Shown one piece after another: positions 8,602-17,564 of a stretch of DNA of 64,000 bases. Each line of letters opens with the position of its first letter. The stretch's first letter is position 1. The notes under the pieces are model-generated. The model worked only from the letters and a program-made list of their open reading frames with translations. It did not search any database and was not told the origin of the DNA. Made by a program: the position numbers and the translations under genes. Source of the DNA: Ignavibacteria bacterium. GTDB taxonomy: Bacteria; Bacteroidota; Ignavibacteria; Ignavibacteriales; SURF-24. Location: positions 1-64,000 of the forward strand of contig JAAXKN010000007.1 of assembly GCA_025612375.1 (NCBI GenBank), given 5' to 3'.

Positions 8602-10113
8602 ATGGAATTTAACACCATTTATAATAATCTATTTTACCTGGTTCCTGAAATTGCAGTTTCTGCATTCCTGGTGCTTGTAGTGCTTGCTGATCTGATACTC
8701 GGGAATAATAAAAAGTTGCTTCCTTATTTGTCAATTGCAGGAATGCTCGTTGCCGGCTTCTGCGTCATGAACCAGATGACCTTCTCGGGCGCTGTGTTTT
8801 CCCTCTCGGGTCAGTCGAAGAGCTTCGGGATGGTCACGGTTGACTCATTTGGGGCTTTCTTCAAGCTTCTTGTAGTTGTTTCAACTGTTCTGGTAGTGTT
8901 CTTCTCTTTCAGTTCGGAGGAGATAAAAAAGAGCACTTCAAGGCACGGAGAATACTACACGCTTATCCTGGGAATGGTACTTGGTATGTTCCTCATGGTA
9001 TCGGCAACGGACTTGATACTGATCTATCTTTCCCTTGAGCTGATGTCACTTTCATCCTATGTACTTGCGGGCTTTACAAAGCTTAAGGACCGCAACAGCG
9101 AGGCAGCACTTAAATACATCATTTACGGCGCTGTTTCTTCAGGACTCATGCTTTTTGGTATCTCCATAGTTTATGGACTTACAGGAACCACAAATCTTTA
9201 TGTAATTAACACACTGCTGCAGGCCCCGCAGATAAATCTTCTTGCACTTGCATTTGCAGGCATACTGATCTTTGCCGGTATCGGATATAAAATATCCACT
9301 GCCCCGTTCCACTTCTGGACGCCAGATGTTTACGAAGGGGCGCCAATTACCATTACGGCATTCCTTTCAGTTGCCTCTAAGGCAGCAGGTTTCGCACTCC
9401 TGGTAAGATTTATAAAAGTAACCTTTGTCTCTTCTGTTGCGCCCTCAGGACACTGGATGATGATCCCGGTTTTCCCGTGGAAAGAGTTCCTGATTGTAAT
9501 TGCAATACTGACCATGACGCTCGGAAACTTTACAGCGCTCTGGCAGACTAACTTAAAAAGACTGCTTGCTTACTCAAGCATTGCACACGCAGGTTATCTT
9601 CTTCTAACGGTTGCAGTGCTTTCAAACCAGGGGCTCATTGCAATGCTGGTTTACTTCGGCATCTATGCCTTCATGAACCTGGGCGCATTCTTTATCGTAA
9701 TGATTATAGCCAATAAGATTGGAAGCGAGAACCTGGAAGACTATAAAGGCCTGGGCTACTCAATGCCCTTCCTTGGAGTCACCTTCGGTATGTTCCTTGT
9801 TTCCTTAACCGGCCTTCCGCCGGCGGCTGGATTTATTGGCAAACTCTACCTCTTCATAGCACTGGTAGACTCGAATATGATAGCCGTGGCTGTTATTGCT
9901 CTTCTTAACACGGTTGTTTCTTTGTACTACTACATGAAGGTATTAAAGGAAATGTTCCTCTCAAAGCCGACCGGAGAGCCGGTTTCAATAAGGCTTTCAC
10001 CTTTAAGCCTTATTCTGATTCTTGTTATGCTGGCTCCAATTGTTATCTTCGGTGTTTACTTCACACCGATTGTTGAATTTGCAAAGAGCTGCATTACGAT
10101 TTTAGGCATGTAA
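8602..10113 (+). CDS. nuoN: NADH-quinone oxidoreductase subunit N (antiporter-like)
   Basis: This is the third antiporter-like subunit of the membrane arm, with 503 residues and about 14 helices. The family is shown by the segment IYLSLELMSLSSYVLAGF (TM5 glutamate), the STAPFHFWTPDVYEGAP loop and the TNLKRLLAYSSIAHAGYLL segment after the antiporter lysine. It is the last gene of the nuo run. A strong rho-independent terminator begins 25 bases after its stop, which fixes the 3' end of the operon. Confidence 0.96.
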   Translation: MEFNTIYNNLFYLVPEIAVSAFLVLVVLADLILGNNKKLLPYLSIAGMLVAGFCVMNQMTFSGAVFSLSGQSKSFGMVTVDSFGAFFKLLVVVSTVLVVFFSFSSEEIKKSTSRHGEYYTLILGMVLGMFLMVSATDLILIYLSLELMSLSSYVLAGFTKLKDRNSEAALKYIIYGAVSSGLMLFGISIVYGLTGTTNLYVINTLLQAPQINLLALAFAGILIFAGIGYKISTAPFHFWTPDVYEGAPITITAFLSVASKAAGFALLVRFIKVTFVSSVAPSGHWMMIPVFPWKEFLIVIAILTMTLGNFTALWQTNLKRLLAYSSIAHAGYLLLTVAVLSNQGLIAMLVYFGIYAFMNLGAFFIVMIIANKIGSENLEDYKGLGYSMPFLGVTFGMFLVSLTGLPPAAGFIGKLYLFIALVDSNMIAVAVIALLNTVVSLYYYMKVLKEMFLSKPTGEPVSIRLSPLSLILILVMLAPIVIFGVYFTPIVEFAKSCITILGM

Positions 10114-10137
10114 AAATTAAGGTGAACTTTTTATATT

Positions 10138-10171
10138 AAAAGGCGAATCATTTCTGTGATTCGCCTTTTTT
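10138..10171 (+). terminator. Rho-independent terminator of the nuo operon
   Basis: A perfect 13-bp stem (AAAAGGCGAATCA paired with TGATTCGCCTTTT) encloses a 6-base loop and ends in a T-run. It sits directly downstream of nuoN and upstream of the cysteine desulfurase gene, so the Fe-S cassette is probably transcribed separately. Confidence 0.92.
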
Positions 10172-10208
10172 ATATTAAGCACCGGAAAGATGTGACGTAT
10201 CTAAAGTT

Positions 10209-11366
10209 ATGAAACTTCCTATTTACCTCGACAACCATTCAACAACCAGGACCGATAAAAGGGTCATTGAAGCAATGCTCCCCTATTTTGACGAATACTA
10301 CGGTAATCCCTCAAGCATGTCGCACCCCTACGGATGGGCTGCATCTTCTGCCGTGGAAAGCGCAAGGGAAAAGGTTGCAGATTTTATCGGGGCAAAGCCG
10401 GAAGAGATAATTTTTACAAGCGGAACAACAGAAAGCAACAACCTTGCTCTTAAAGGGCTGGCTCTTTCCCCGCTAAATAAAAAAAGGCATATAGTTACAA
10501 CTGAGGCCGAGCATCCCTCGGTGCTGAATGTAGTGCGGTTTCTGGAAAGATCAGGCTTCCTGGTTACTTATCTGAAGCTGGATCAATACGGGATGTTTGA
10601 CCCAGGTGAGTTTGAAGGGGCAATAAAAGACGATACTCTCATGGTATCTTTAATGGCTGCAAATAATGAAATCGGGACCATTTACCCTTTAAGCGAAATT
10701 GCTGCAATATGCCAAAAGAAAGGAGTCCTTTTTCATACTGATGCCGCACAGGCAATTGGTAAAATGGATTTCAATGTAAGCAGCATTGCTCTTGACATGG
10801 CTTCTTTCAGCGCCCACAAGAACTACGGCCCCAGGGGAACCGGCGCCTTATATGTTAGACAAAAGTCCCCTAAAATCCGCCTCACCCCCCTGTTGCAGGG
10901 CGGAGGGCAGGAAAAGGACTTACGCTCAGGCACACTGAACACCCCGGCAATTGTGGGCTTTGCCAAGTCGCTTGAAATCTCAAAAGAGGAAATGCCCGTG
11001 GAAACTGAAAGGATAAGGCTTTTACGGGACCGTCTTAAAGAAGGGATATTCAGGGCTCTGGATGATATATATCTTAACGGTCATCCTGAAAAAAGGCTTG
11101 TCAATAATTTGAATATCAGCATTAAAAACATTAATATTGATCATCTTTTAAGCGAGTTAAGGGACCTTGCCCTCTCCACCGGCAGCGCCTGCGCCTCCGG
11201 CAGCCCCGAGGGCAGTCACGTCTTAAAAGCTATCGGGCTGGATCAGTCCCTGATGAAAGCTTCCGTAAGGTTCGGCCTTGGGCGGTTCAATACAGAAGAA
11301 GAAATAGATTATACAATATCCAGGTTTACCGGGGCCGTAAAAAAGGTCCGGAATAAAAACCTGTAA
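10209..11366 (+). CDS. iscS: Cysteine desulfurase, IscS/NifS type (class I)
   Basis: This PLP enzyme takes sulfur from L-cysteine, forming an enzyme persulfide used to build Fe-S clusters and other thio-cofactors. The PLP-binding lysine is Lys204 in SAHKNYGP. The catalytic cysteine is Cys328 in TGSACASGSPEGS, on a longer class I active-site loop. The N-terminus (IYLDNHSTTRTD) and the TEAEHPSVLN segment are typical. The gene starts 38 bases after the nuo terminator and leads a cassette with a small unknown gene and an A-type carrier. No IscU scaffold is in the window. The exact name (iscS or nifS) cannot be settled from sequence alone. Confidence 0.93.
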   Translation: MKLPIYLDNHSTTRTDKRVIEAMLPYFDEYYGNPSSMSHPYGWAASSAVESAREKVADFIGAKPEEIIFTSGTTESNNLALKGLALSPLNKKRHIVTTEAEHPSVLNVVRFLERSGFLVTYLKLDQYGMFDPGEFEGAIKDDTLMVSLMAANNEIGTIYPLSEIAAICQKKGVLFHTDAAQAIGKMDFNVSSIALDMASFSAHKNYGPRGTGALYVRQKSPKIRLTPLLQGGGQEKDLRSGTLNTPAIVGFAKSLEISKEEMPVETERIRLLRDRLKEGIFRALDDIYLNGHPEKRLVNNLNISIKNINIDHLLSELRDLALSTGSACASGSPEGSHVLKAIGLDQSLMKASVRFGLGRFNTEEEIDYTISRFTGAVKKVRNKNL

Positions 11367-11414
11367 TAAACAGAATTAAATATTTTTTTAAGAATCAAAC
11401 AATTGGGGTTCAAA

Positions 11415-11759
11415 ATGAATAAAGATGCAGCATTTGACTATCTGAAAAACAATCTGGATCTGTTCTTCGGCTTTATGAAGGAGAAATATCCGTTTTTTAA
11501 CAAGTCAAACGTATTTATAAGAGACCTGCAGTACGGAGTAAAGAACTTTTTTGAGAGAAAATCGGTTAAATTATCATATAAGGATGTTGAGGAAACTGCT
11601 TCCAGGCTGATTCAGACGCTGGAAAAAGACGGAATTCTCTTTAAGGTTAGTGAAAATGCCTGGAAATTAAACTATGTTCCCAAAGAGGAGCCGAAGCCTG
11701 AAGAGGCAAAACCTGCAGAAGGAGCAAAGCCTGAGGAAGGCAAAGCAGAAAACGCATAG
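11415..11759 (+). CDS. Small protein of unknown function with KPEE-rich tail
   Basis: I do not recognise this 114-residue protein. Residues 1-85 look folded and mainly helical, with a wing-like segment (TLEKDGILFKVSENAWKLNY) that could suggest a small winged-helix fold. The last 25-30 residues are repeats of Lys-Pro-Glu-Glu-Ala type and probably disordered. The ATG start was preferred over an in-frame TTG four codons upstream because a GGGG ribosome binding site lies seven bases before it. It lies between the desulfurase and the A-type carrier, which suggests, but does not prove, a link to Fe-S assembly. Confidence 0.7.
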   Translation: MNKDAAFDYLKNNLDLFFGFMKEKYPFFNKSNVFIRDLQYGVKNFFERKSVKLSYKDVEETASRLIQTLEKDGILFKVSENAWKLNYVPKEEPKPEEAKPAEGAKPEEGKAENA

Positions 11760-11822
11760 TTTTCCGGATTTTACTGGTGTAGTTCTTAAATAATTTCTTA
11801 CATAGAAAGGAAATGACGAGGT

Positions 11823-12176
11823 ATGGCAAATACAACCGTTGATTCATCCGAAATAAAGGTAACAGATAAAGCTGTAAATCAGATTAAACAGGTGATGAAG
11901 GAGAACAGTATTCCTGAGGAATATGGCCTTAGAGTAGGCGTCAAAGGAGGCGGATGCTCAGGGCTTACATACTCTTTAGGCTTCGACTCTTCTCCGCGTG
12001 AAGGCGATAAAGTAATTGAATCAAATGGAGTAAAACTCTTTGTTGACGGAAAGAGCCTTTTTTATCTGATGGGTACCGAACTTGATTTTTCTGACGGCCT
12101 GAACGGCAAGGGCTTTGTCTTTAACAATCCCAATGCTGTTAAAACCTGCGGATGCGGCAACTCTTTTGGAGTATAA
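11823..12176 (+). CDS. A-type Fe-S carrier (IscA/SufA/ErpA/HesB family)
   Basis: Proteins of this family receive Fe-S clusters from the scaffold and deliver them to target enzymes. The three cluster-binding cysteines are present: Cys45 in KGGGCSGLTY, and Cys109 and Cys111 in KTCGCGNSF. The 117-residue length is usual. A GAGG ribosome binding site lies just before the ATG. It ends the cassette that starts with the cysteine desulfurase, and a strong bidirectional terminator follows. Position next to the complex I operon would fit supply of clusters to Nuo proteins, but that is inference. Confidence 0.93.
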   Translation: MANTTVDSSEIKVTDKAVNQIKQVMKENSIPEEYGLRVGVKGGGCSGLTYSLGFDSSPREGDKVIESNGVKLFVDGKSLFYLMGTELDFSDGLNGKGFVFNNPNAVKTCGCGNSFGV

Positions 12177-12183
12177 GGTCATT

Positions 12184-12219
12184 AAAAAAGGCAGAGATTA
12201 AGAAATCTCTGCCTTTTTT
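12184..12219. terminator. Bidirectional rho-independent terminator
   Basis: A perfect 15-bp stem (AAAAAAGGCAGAGAT paired with ATCTCTGCCTTTTTT) has a 6-base loop. The A-run and T-run flank it symmetrically, so it can stop the A-type carrier transcript on the plus strand and the convergent thioredoxin-fold gene on the minus strand. Confidence 0.9.
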
Positions 12220-12237
12220 GTAAAATATCTCAGAGGC

Positions 12238-12732
12238 CTACTTCCCTTTCATATAATCTTCAAAATTCTGGTTCTTATATGCACCTTCATTTATAAATTT
12301 CAGAATATTAAGAAACTGTTTGTCATCCAGGTATCCCGGGACAACAGTTATAGGCTGCTGCTTTTCATCAAAGAATATTGTGGAAGGAAATCCGGTTACA
12401 CCGAAGCCTTGTGCAAGCTGCTGCTCAGTATAGCTTTCTCCCATAAATTTCACCTTTGAGGCCGATTCTGCATTTAATTTAACCGCAATAAAATTATCAG
12501 CCATATATTTTGCCACTTCAGAGTTCTTGTAGGTAGATGCGTCCATCTTTTTACACCAGCTGCACCAGTCGGTATAAACGTCCACAACAACCTTTTTATT
12601 CTCCTTTTTGCTGGCCTCTAACCCCTTGTCGAAATTTGTCCATTTTACCTCTTCCGGCGCCGGATAATAAAAAGCGGCCGATCCCAGAAGTGCAATTACA
12701 AATACAATAAGTAACGTTATTTTTCTTTTCAT
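12238..12732 (-). CDS. Exported thioredoxin-fold protein with CSWC motif
   Basis: This 164-residue thioredoxin-like protein has an N-terminal hydrophobic segment (residues 4-20) acting as signal peptide or anchor, so it likely works outside the cytoplasm. The redox motif is Cys57-Ser-Trp-Cys60, and the cis-proline loop is seen in GVTGFPSTIFF. The family resembles the Thioredoxin_7/DUF255-like group that supplies reducing power to exported proteins. The start at MKRKITLL was chosen over an ATG nine codons upstream because an AGAGGG ribosome binding site lies just before it. It ends close to the shared terminator and appears to be a single-gene unit. Confidence 0.85.
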   Translation of the reverse strand: MKRKITLLIVFVIALLGSAAFYYPAPEEVKWTNFDKGLEASKKENKKVVVDVYTDWCSWCKKMDASTYKNSEVAKYMADNFIAVKLNAESASKVKFMGESYTEQQLAQGFGVTGFPSTIFFDEKQQPITVVPGYLDDKQFLNILKFINEGAYKNQNFEDYMKGK

Positions 12733-12810
12733 AAGATTCCCTCTCAGGTTAAAAAACAATATTCAGTCTGTTAGATTAAAGTAAACGAAAAAAGATTCCG
12801 GTATACGGCC

Positions 12811-13860
12811 TTAAAAATCCGGTGAAAGTGGTGCAGCTGTAACATAGTTCTCAATAGACAATATATTCATAATTTCAGAATAAACCTTTTCGCTGCTGAT
12901 GCCGTGGGTGCCTTCAAAGGTGCACTTTTTGGGATCCTGACTGCAGGAAGTATCGCAATAATTCCCGATTGGAAGCATTATATGCGCCTTATTGCCTTTC
13001 GGACCCCAGAGTTTGGGTGAACAGGCTGTCATGGGACAGAAAAGCGACAAGGTCCTGACTTTTAATGCGGCACACAGATGCATGGGCCCGGTGCTTGCGG
13101 AAACTAAAAGGTCCAGAGCCGCAAAGTTTACAATTGATTCTCTTAAATCTTTGTTAACGTTAGGATAAATGACATCCGGAATGTCACTTAGTTCATCCGG
13201 CACGAAATTGTCTGTAACGGCTATTTTTATATTACTAAGTTTCTTTAATTTTAGCAGCAGTCTGCGGTATTCCGAAGCCTTCCAGTTTGGAGCCGAATTT
13301 CCGCTTGAGGCATGAAGTCCGATAAGAAATTGCCCTTCCGGGGCGTTCTGCTTCCTGAATTCAAAAACGCTGTGTATCTCGTCCTTTGTAAGGTGAATCT
13401 CAGTATCCAGGTTATCTGTCTTAACGCCAATCTTCCTGACTGTGTCCATGCAGTAATCCGCCTCATGCCTTAAGGGAATATACTTTTTCCTGTCCACATA
13501 TTTGGTAAACGTTAAAAACTGGTATAACTTATGCCCTACCCCAATCCTTGTTTTTATACCCGCAAAAAATAGGAGATAGTTGATTTTTTCATTTGGCAGG
13601 AGCATTACGGCATGTGTAAAGTTATGAGAGCGGATTTGTCTTACCATGTCCCAGAACTGGTCTTTCCGGTCCTCAGGATCGTAGACAATTATCTCATCTA
13701 CATAGGGATTATTCAGATAAATATCTCTTGTATATGGCTTTAAGAGGACGGCTACATAACTGTCCGGGAACTGCTTTTTAATCTCCCTCGGAATGGGAGT
13801 AGAGACAACCACGTCACCGATTCTATCAGGCCGGGAAATTAAAATTCTTAATTGAGACAT
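12811..13860 (-). CDS. Glycosyltransferase family 9 (heptosyltransferase-like)
   Basis: GT9 enzymes transfer heptose or other sugars to lipopolysaccharide core on the cytoplasmic side of the inner membrane. The N-terminal RPDRIGDVV motif holds the conserved Asp. The C-terminal donor site shows GLHASSGNSAPNWK and STGPMHLCAALKV. At 349 residues it is full length. The gene is divergent from the GT4 gene, with only 42 bases between the two starts. The true donor and acceptor are unknown. Confidence 0.88.
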   Translation of the reverse strand: MSQLRILISRPDRIGDVVVSTPIPREIKKQFPDSYVAVLLKPYTRDIYLNNPYVDEIIVYDPEDRKDQFWDMVRQIRSHNFTHAVMLLPNEKINYLLFFAGIKTRIGVGHKLYQFLTFTKYVDRKKYIPLRHEADYCMDTVRKIGVKTDNLDTEIHLTKDEIHSVFEFRKQNAPEGQFLIGLHASSGNSAPNWKASEYRRLLLKLKKLSNIKIAVTDNFVPDELSDIPDVIYPNVNKDLRESIVNFAALDLLVSASTGPMHLCAALKVRTLSLFCPMTACSPKLWGPKGNKAHIMLPIGNYCDTSCSQDPKKCTFEGTHGISSEKVYSEIMNILSIENYVTAAPLSPDF

Positions 13861-13902
13861 TAAAGCTTTATATAATATTCTAAAATTTATTATCTTTAGG
13901 CC

Positions 13903-15030
13903 ATGAAGAAAAAAGTCGTTTTACTCACTTCAGGCCATCCGCCAAAAGACGAGAGAATTTTCCACAAAATAGGAAGGACTCTTGAAAAGTCCGGGTTTTC
14001 TGTGGCAATAATCTCTTCGGTCCAGGAGGCAGATTTTACAGAGAACAACATTCATATTGCCGGTTTTAAAGGGAATAACTTAAATAAAAAAGAAAAGATA
14101 TTCAACTTAAAAGCTTTTCTTACCTCTGAAGATCCGGATGTCATAATCTGCTCTGAGCCTCTAACAGTTCTTGCCGCCTGGCGTTATAAAAAAAGCCAAC
14201 AGAAGAAGATAAGGATTATTTCCGACATAACCGAATGGTACCCGGAGAATGTTGCGCTAAAGCAAAATGGCTTAAAGAGGGTGATAACCTACATCACACT
14301 ATTTCTTTTTAACATTTATGCCACCAGCCTGGCAGACACACTGATAATAGGCGAAAAAAATAAGCTCAGGCGCTACAGGCTGATAGCTCCTTTTAAGAAG
14401 AAGACAGTTATAGGCTACTACCCGGTTCTGGAATTCTTCACCTACTCCCCTCCTCCTTTTGACGGGAAAAATCTTACGCTCTGCTACGCAGGCGTCATTT
14501 CTTTTGAACGTGGCATACTCAACATACTTAAGGCCGCAGCAAAAACGGCTGAAGAAAACCCGGGGGTTTCCGTTACATTAAAAATAATTGGACGTTTCCA
14601 GTACGAAGCAGAAGAAAAGATTTTTCAGGAGATGGCGTCTAAAGAAAAAAGCATAAGGCTTGTTATGGTCCCCTGGGGAAAATATGAGGAGATCTCTCAA
14701 AAGCTTATGGATGCCGATATATGCCTGGACCTCAGGAATTATTCTTTCGTTTACAGGAATTCACTTCCAATTAAAATATTTGAATATATGGCCTCAGGCA
14801 AGCCGGTAATTTATTCTGATATCAGGCCTATCAGAGATGAAATGGACGTCTCAAAGTTCGGCTTCCTGGTAAATCCCACCAATATTGACGGGATTTCGTC
14901 CAAGATATCTGAATACATAAAAAACCCACGGCTCTTACGTCAGCATTCAGAAAACGCGCGTCAGATGGCTGAAACGCGTTTTAACTGGGCGTGCCTGGAA
15001 GGTGAACTCATAAGTCTCGTCTCAGAATAA
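13903..15030 (+). CDS. Glycosyltransferase family 4 (GT-B fold)
   Basis: This 375-residue retaining glycosyltransferase lacks transmembrane helices. The C-terminal donor-binding domain shows the EX7E-type region in LPIKIFEYMASGKPVIYSD, preceded by KIIGRFQYEAEE. The N-terminal domain begins with KVVLLTSGHPPKDERIFHKIG, written as KVVLLTSGHPP then KDERIFHKIG, a pattern seen in GT4 proteins of surface-polysaccharide clusters. It is divergent from the GT9 gene and convergent with the flippase gene, ending 15 bases from it. The sugar specificity cannot be read from sequence. Confidence 0.87.
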   Translation: MKKKVVLLTSGHPPKDERIFHKIGRTLEKSGFSVAIISSVQEADFTENNIHIAGFKGNNLNKKEKIFNLKAFLTSEDPDVIICSEPLTVLAAWRYKKSQQKKIRIISDITEWYPENVALKQNGLKRVITYITLFLFNIYATSLADTLIIGEKNKLRRYRLIAPFKKKTVIGYYPVLEFFTYSPPPFDGKNLTLCYAGVISFERGILNILKAAAKTAEENPGVSVTLKIIGRFQYEAEEKIFQEMASKEKSIRLVMVPWGKYEEISQKLMDADICLDLRNYSFVYRNSLPIKIFEYMASGKPVIYSDIRPIRDEMDVSKFGFLVNPTNIDGISSKISEYIKNPRLLRQHSENARQMAETRFNWACLEGELISLVSE

Positions 15031-15045
15031 AGTGCTTCCTTATTT

Positions 15046-16449
15046 TCATCCTGCTTTTAATTTCATCAGGTTCAAAGATCTCTGAATTACAATTGTAAAT
15101 CCCACGACAAGAACGAGGTTCATCCAGAAATTGTCCGCAAGACGCCCCAAAAGATAAAATGCCACCGCATAGAGAATGAGCGTAAGGAGCTCTTTTATCT
15201 GATATGTAACTTTTAAGGGCCTTGAAATAACGAACAGATAAATAAATCCTGCAAAGAAGCTTATCATTGTTGCCAGCGCAGCACCCATTATGCCGTATTT
15301 CGGAATAAGTATAAAGTTCAAAGCTACGTTTACTATAAAAGCCGCAAGGTCACTTATCAGGAAGTGATAGCTTTTCCCCGACTGATAAGGATAGACTGAG
15401 TAAAATGAAACGAGCCCGCTGAACAAATACCCCATAAGAACAAGAGGAATAATAATAATCCCCGGCGTATACTCGGGATTAAATAAGGTTGTGCCGCCCA
15501 GATGAAAGCTGAAAAGGTCTTTTATAAAAAGAGATACACCAAGAAAAATAAGGAGGCTTATGGCAAGAAGCCTGGTCAGACTGTGCCCGAACAAGATGCT
15601 GTAGTTTTTCTCCTGCCTTAAAAGGCGCAGGGAGTAAGGCGTCCATGCGGTCCTGAAGGATATCACAAATATGTTCATCACCATGGCAATTCTGTAAGAA
15701 AAGCTGTATATGCCGACCAGCTTTTTATCCAGGAAATGGTCAAGAATAAACCGGTCCGCCACGTCAACAAACGTTGAGAGGATCCCTGCAATAAGAAGAG
15801 GGAAAGAAAATATCAGAATATTCCTTATGACAGCGTTATCCTTTTTAAGGCTGAAATTTTCCTTTAATACGCCCGCCATAATTACCACAATTACGCCTCC
15901 TGAGAACAGCTGTGCCAGGAAAATCCCTTCAACTCCCCGCCTTAAATAAAAAACAAAGAAGAAGTTGAGAATAAGGTTAAACAGGGCCGAAAGCGATGTG
16001 TAATAAATGACCTGCCTTGATTCTTCTTTTGTCTTAAGGAGATGAAGTACTGTAAGAAAAATGGTGTCAATAAAAAGCATCCATGCCGTAAGAAGTACTA
16101 GCTTTCCATATTCCCATGAACCCAGCAGTAAAAAAGAAACGTTCCTGTTTAAGAGGGTTGCCAAAACTGTAATTACAAGGCTTATCAGAAATATTAGTGA
16201 AAAGCAGGAAGTAAATATTTTCTTTCTTTTACTTTCATCATCTGCCTCCAGGAAATACTTTGAAAACCCGGGGAAAAGTCCCCCCTGGTAAACTGCACTC
16301 ATTACGGCGTAAGCCGACATTAAAAGCGCATAGCGCCCGAAGTCCTCGGCCGGTATCAAGTTTGAATAAAACGGAAGCAGAATAAATCCCAGTGAACGGG
16401 CGAACAGGTTACCTAATGTGTACCACGCAGTTGATTTAAATAGGCTCAT
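15046..16449 (-). CDS. Polysaccharide flippase (Wzx/MATE-like)
   Basis: This 467-residue integral membrane protein has about 12-14 hydrophobic helices and no soluble domain. The N-terminus (FKSTAWYTLGNLFARSLGF) and the helix pattern match the MOP-superfamily flippases that carry lipid-linked glycan units across the inner membrane. It closes a long minus-strand run and lies 17 bases after a glycosyltransferase gene, as expected for a lipid-linked glycan pathway. No Wzy polymerase was recognised nearby. Confidence 0.85.
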   Translation of the reverse strand: MSLFKSTAWYTLGNLFARSLGFILLPFYSNLIPAEDFGRYALLMSAYAVMSAVYQGGLFPGFSKYFLEADDESKRKKIFTSCFSLIFLISLVITVLATLLNRNVSFLLLGSWEYGKLVLLTAWMLFIDTIFLTVLHLLKTKEESRQVIYYTSLSALFNLILNFFFVFYLRRGVEGIFLAQLFSGGVIVVIMAGVLKENFSLKKDNAVIRNILIFSFPLLIAGILSTFVDVADRFILDHFLDKKLVGIYSFSYRIAMVMNIFVISFRTAWTPYSLRLLRQEKNYSILFGHSLTRLLAISLLIFLGVSLFIKDLFSFHLGGTTLFNPEYTPGIIIIPLVLMGYLFSGLVSFYSVYPYQSGKSYHFLISDLAAFIVNVALNFILIPKYGIMGAALATMISFFAGFIYLFVISRPLKVTYQIKELLTLILYAVAFYLLGRLADNFWMNLVLVVGFTIVIQRSLNLMKLKAG

Positions 16450-16466
16450 TTATACTTTTAATGTTA

Positions 16467-17543
16467 TTAAATTACGTTTTTTTCTTTGTAGAGATCATAG
16501 AGTCTCTTGTTTACGCTTTCATAGCCGTGGTATTTCTTAAGCCACAGCTTCCCCTTCTCTCCAAGCGTAAGCCTCAGCTCTCTGGACTCAAGGAGCTCAC
16601 TAAGCTTATTATAAAGCTCCCGGGCATTATTAGCTACAACAAACGGGTTCTCGGGCAGCCACTTTTCATATTCTAGCGTCATATTTGTAACAGTAGGTAT
16701 CCCTATTCCGATTGTTTCGATTCCTGCCTTCCCGTAGCCCGTTCCCCCCATTGTGCCGCCCACCTGGTCTATACAGATATCTGACCGGCTTTTTGCACTA
16801 AGAACTTCAGCGCGAGGCATGTTTTCCAGGAGCAGGAAGCGGATCTTTCTCTCCTTTTTAATCTTATCAATTACAGACAGTATTAGATCCGTACCTTTAT
16901 ATTTCCTGTTTGTCGGGGAGTGCACGATTACGGGCACGTCGTTTTCGGTACTGCTTTTTTCGGGCAGTTCCCCGGGGTCGTAGGGATAGAAAACATATTC
17001 GAGATCTTTTTTCAGGGCCAGGTGGTCATATTCCGAAGTTATGTTAAGATCCGATATTTTATCCAGATCTCTTATTATTCCCCGGGTCCTTAGATCGCTC
17101 CCGTAGTAGCAGCAGACTATCTTTTTCCCTTCTTTTTTCCATTTTTTTGCCTGCCTTGCGTCACGGAAGAAATCAAGGCCTGCATCGTAATGAATAATTT
17201 CAAACTCGTTCAGGTTAAACTCACTGATGAGCCTTTCAACCTTGGGTGCCCTCGTCAGGTCAGTAAATGAAAAGTACCAGCTTTCTAAAATGTTCTTCGG
17301 CTTAAAGACTGGCGCGGCATTGTTTAATGAGGCTTCCCTTAAGGCTACCTTCTTTTTTCTCCACAAAGAAGCAACCTTAAAGCGCGGAAGGGGCCAGTTC
17401 AGGCATATATCTTCCGGAAAATCGCGCTCATTTTTATGAAAAGTAATGATGCGGGAGTCATCACCGCATTTAAGATGCATATCATAAAAGCTGTAAGGGA
17501 CTCCCGCATAATTCATTGGAGCAATGTGTAGGATCTTGTGCAT
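16467..17543 (-). CDS. Glycosyltransferase, GT-B fold, probably GT4-related
   Basis: This 358-residue protein begins with a Rossmann-like KILHIAPMNYAGVPYS strand-loop and has a C-terminal donor-site pattern: a VIVHSPTNRKYKGTD start of the second domain and a GIETIGIGIPTV loop where GT4 proteins carry the EX7E region. The second glutamate region is less standard, so family placement is less sure than for the 13903 gene. It lies between the flippase and FemAB-like genes in the same minus-strand run, which supports a role in surface glycan assembly. Confidence 0.75.
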   Translation of the reverse strand: MHKILHIAPMNYAGVPYSFYDMHLKCGDDSRIITFHKNERDFPEDICLNWPLPRFKVASLWRKKKVALREASLNNAAPVFKPKNILESWYFSFTDLTRAPKVERLISEFNLNEFEIIHYDAGLDFFRDARQAKKWKKEGKKIVCCYYGSDLRTRGIIRDLDKISDLNITSEYDHLALKKDLEYVFYPYDPGELPEKSSTENDVPVIVHSPTNRKYKGTDLILSVIDKIKKERKIRFLLLENMPRAEVLSAKSRSDICIDQVGGTMGGTGYGKAGIETIGIGIPTVTNMTLEYEKWLPENPFVVANNARELYNKLSELLESRELRLTLGEKGKLWLKKYHGYESVNKRLYDLYKEKNVI

Positions 17544-17564
17544 ATTGCTTTAAAGAAGGGGGCT

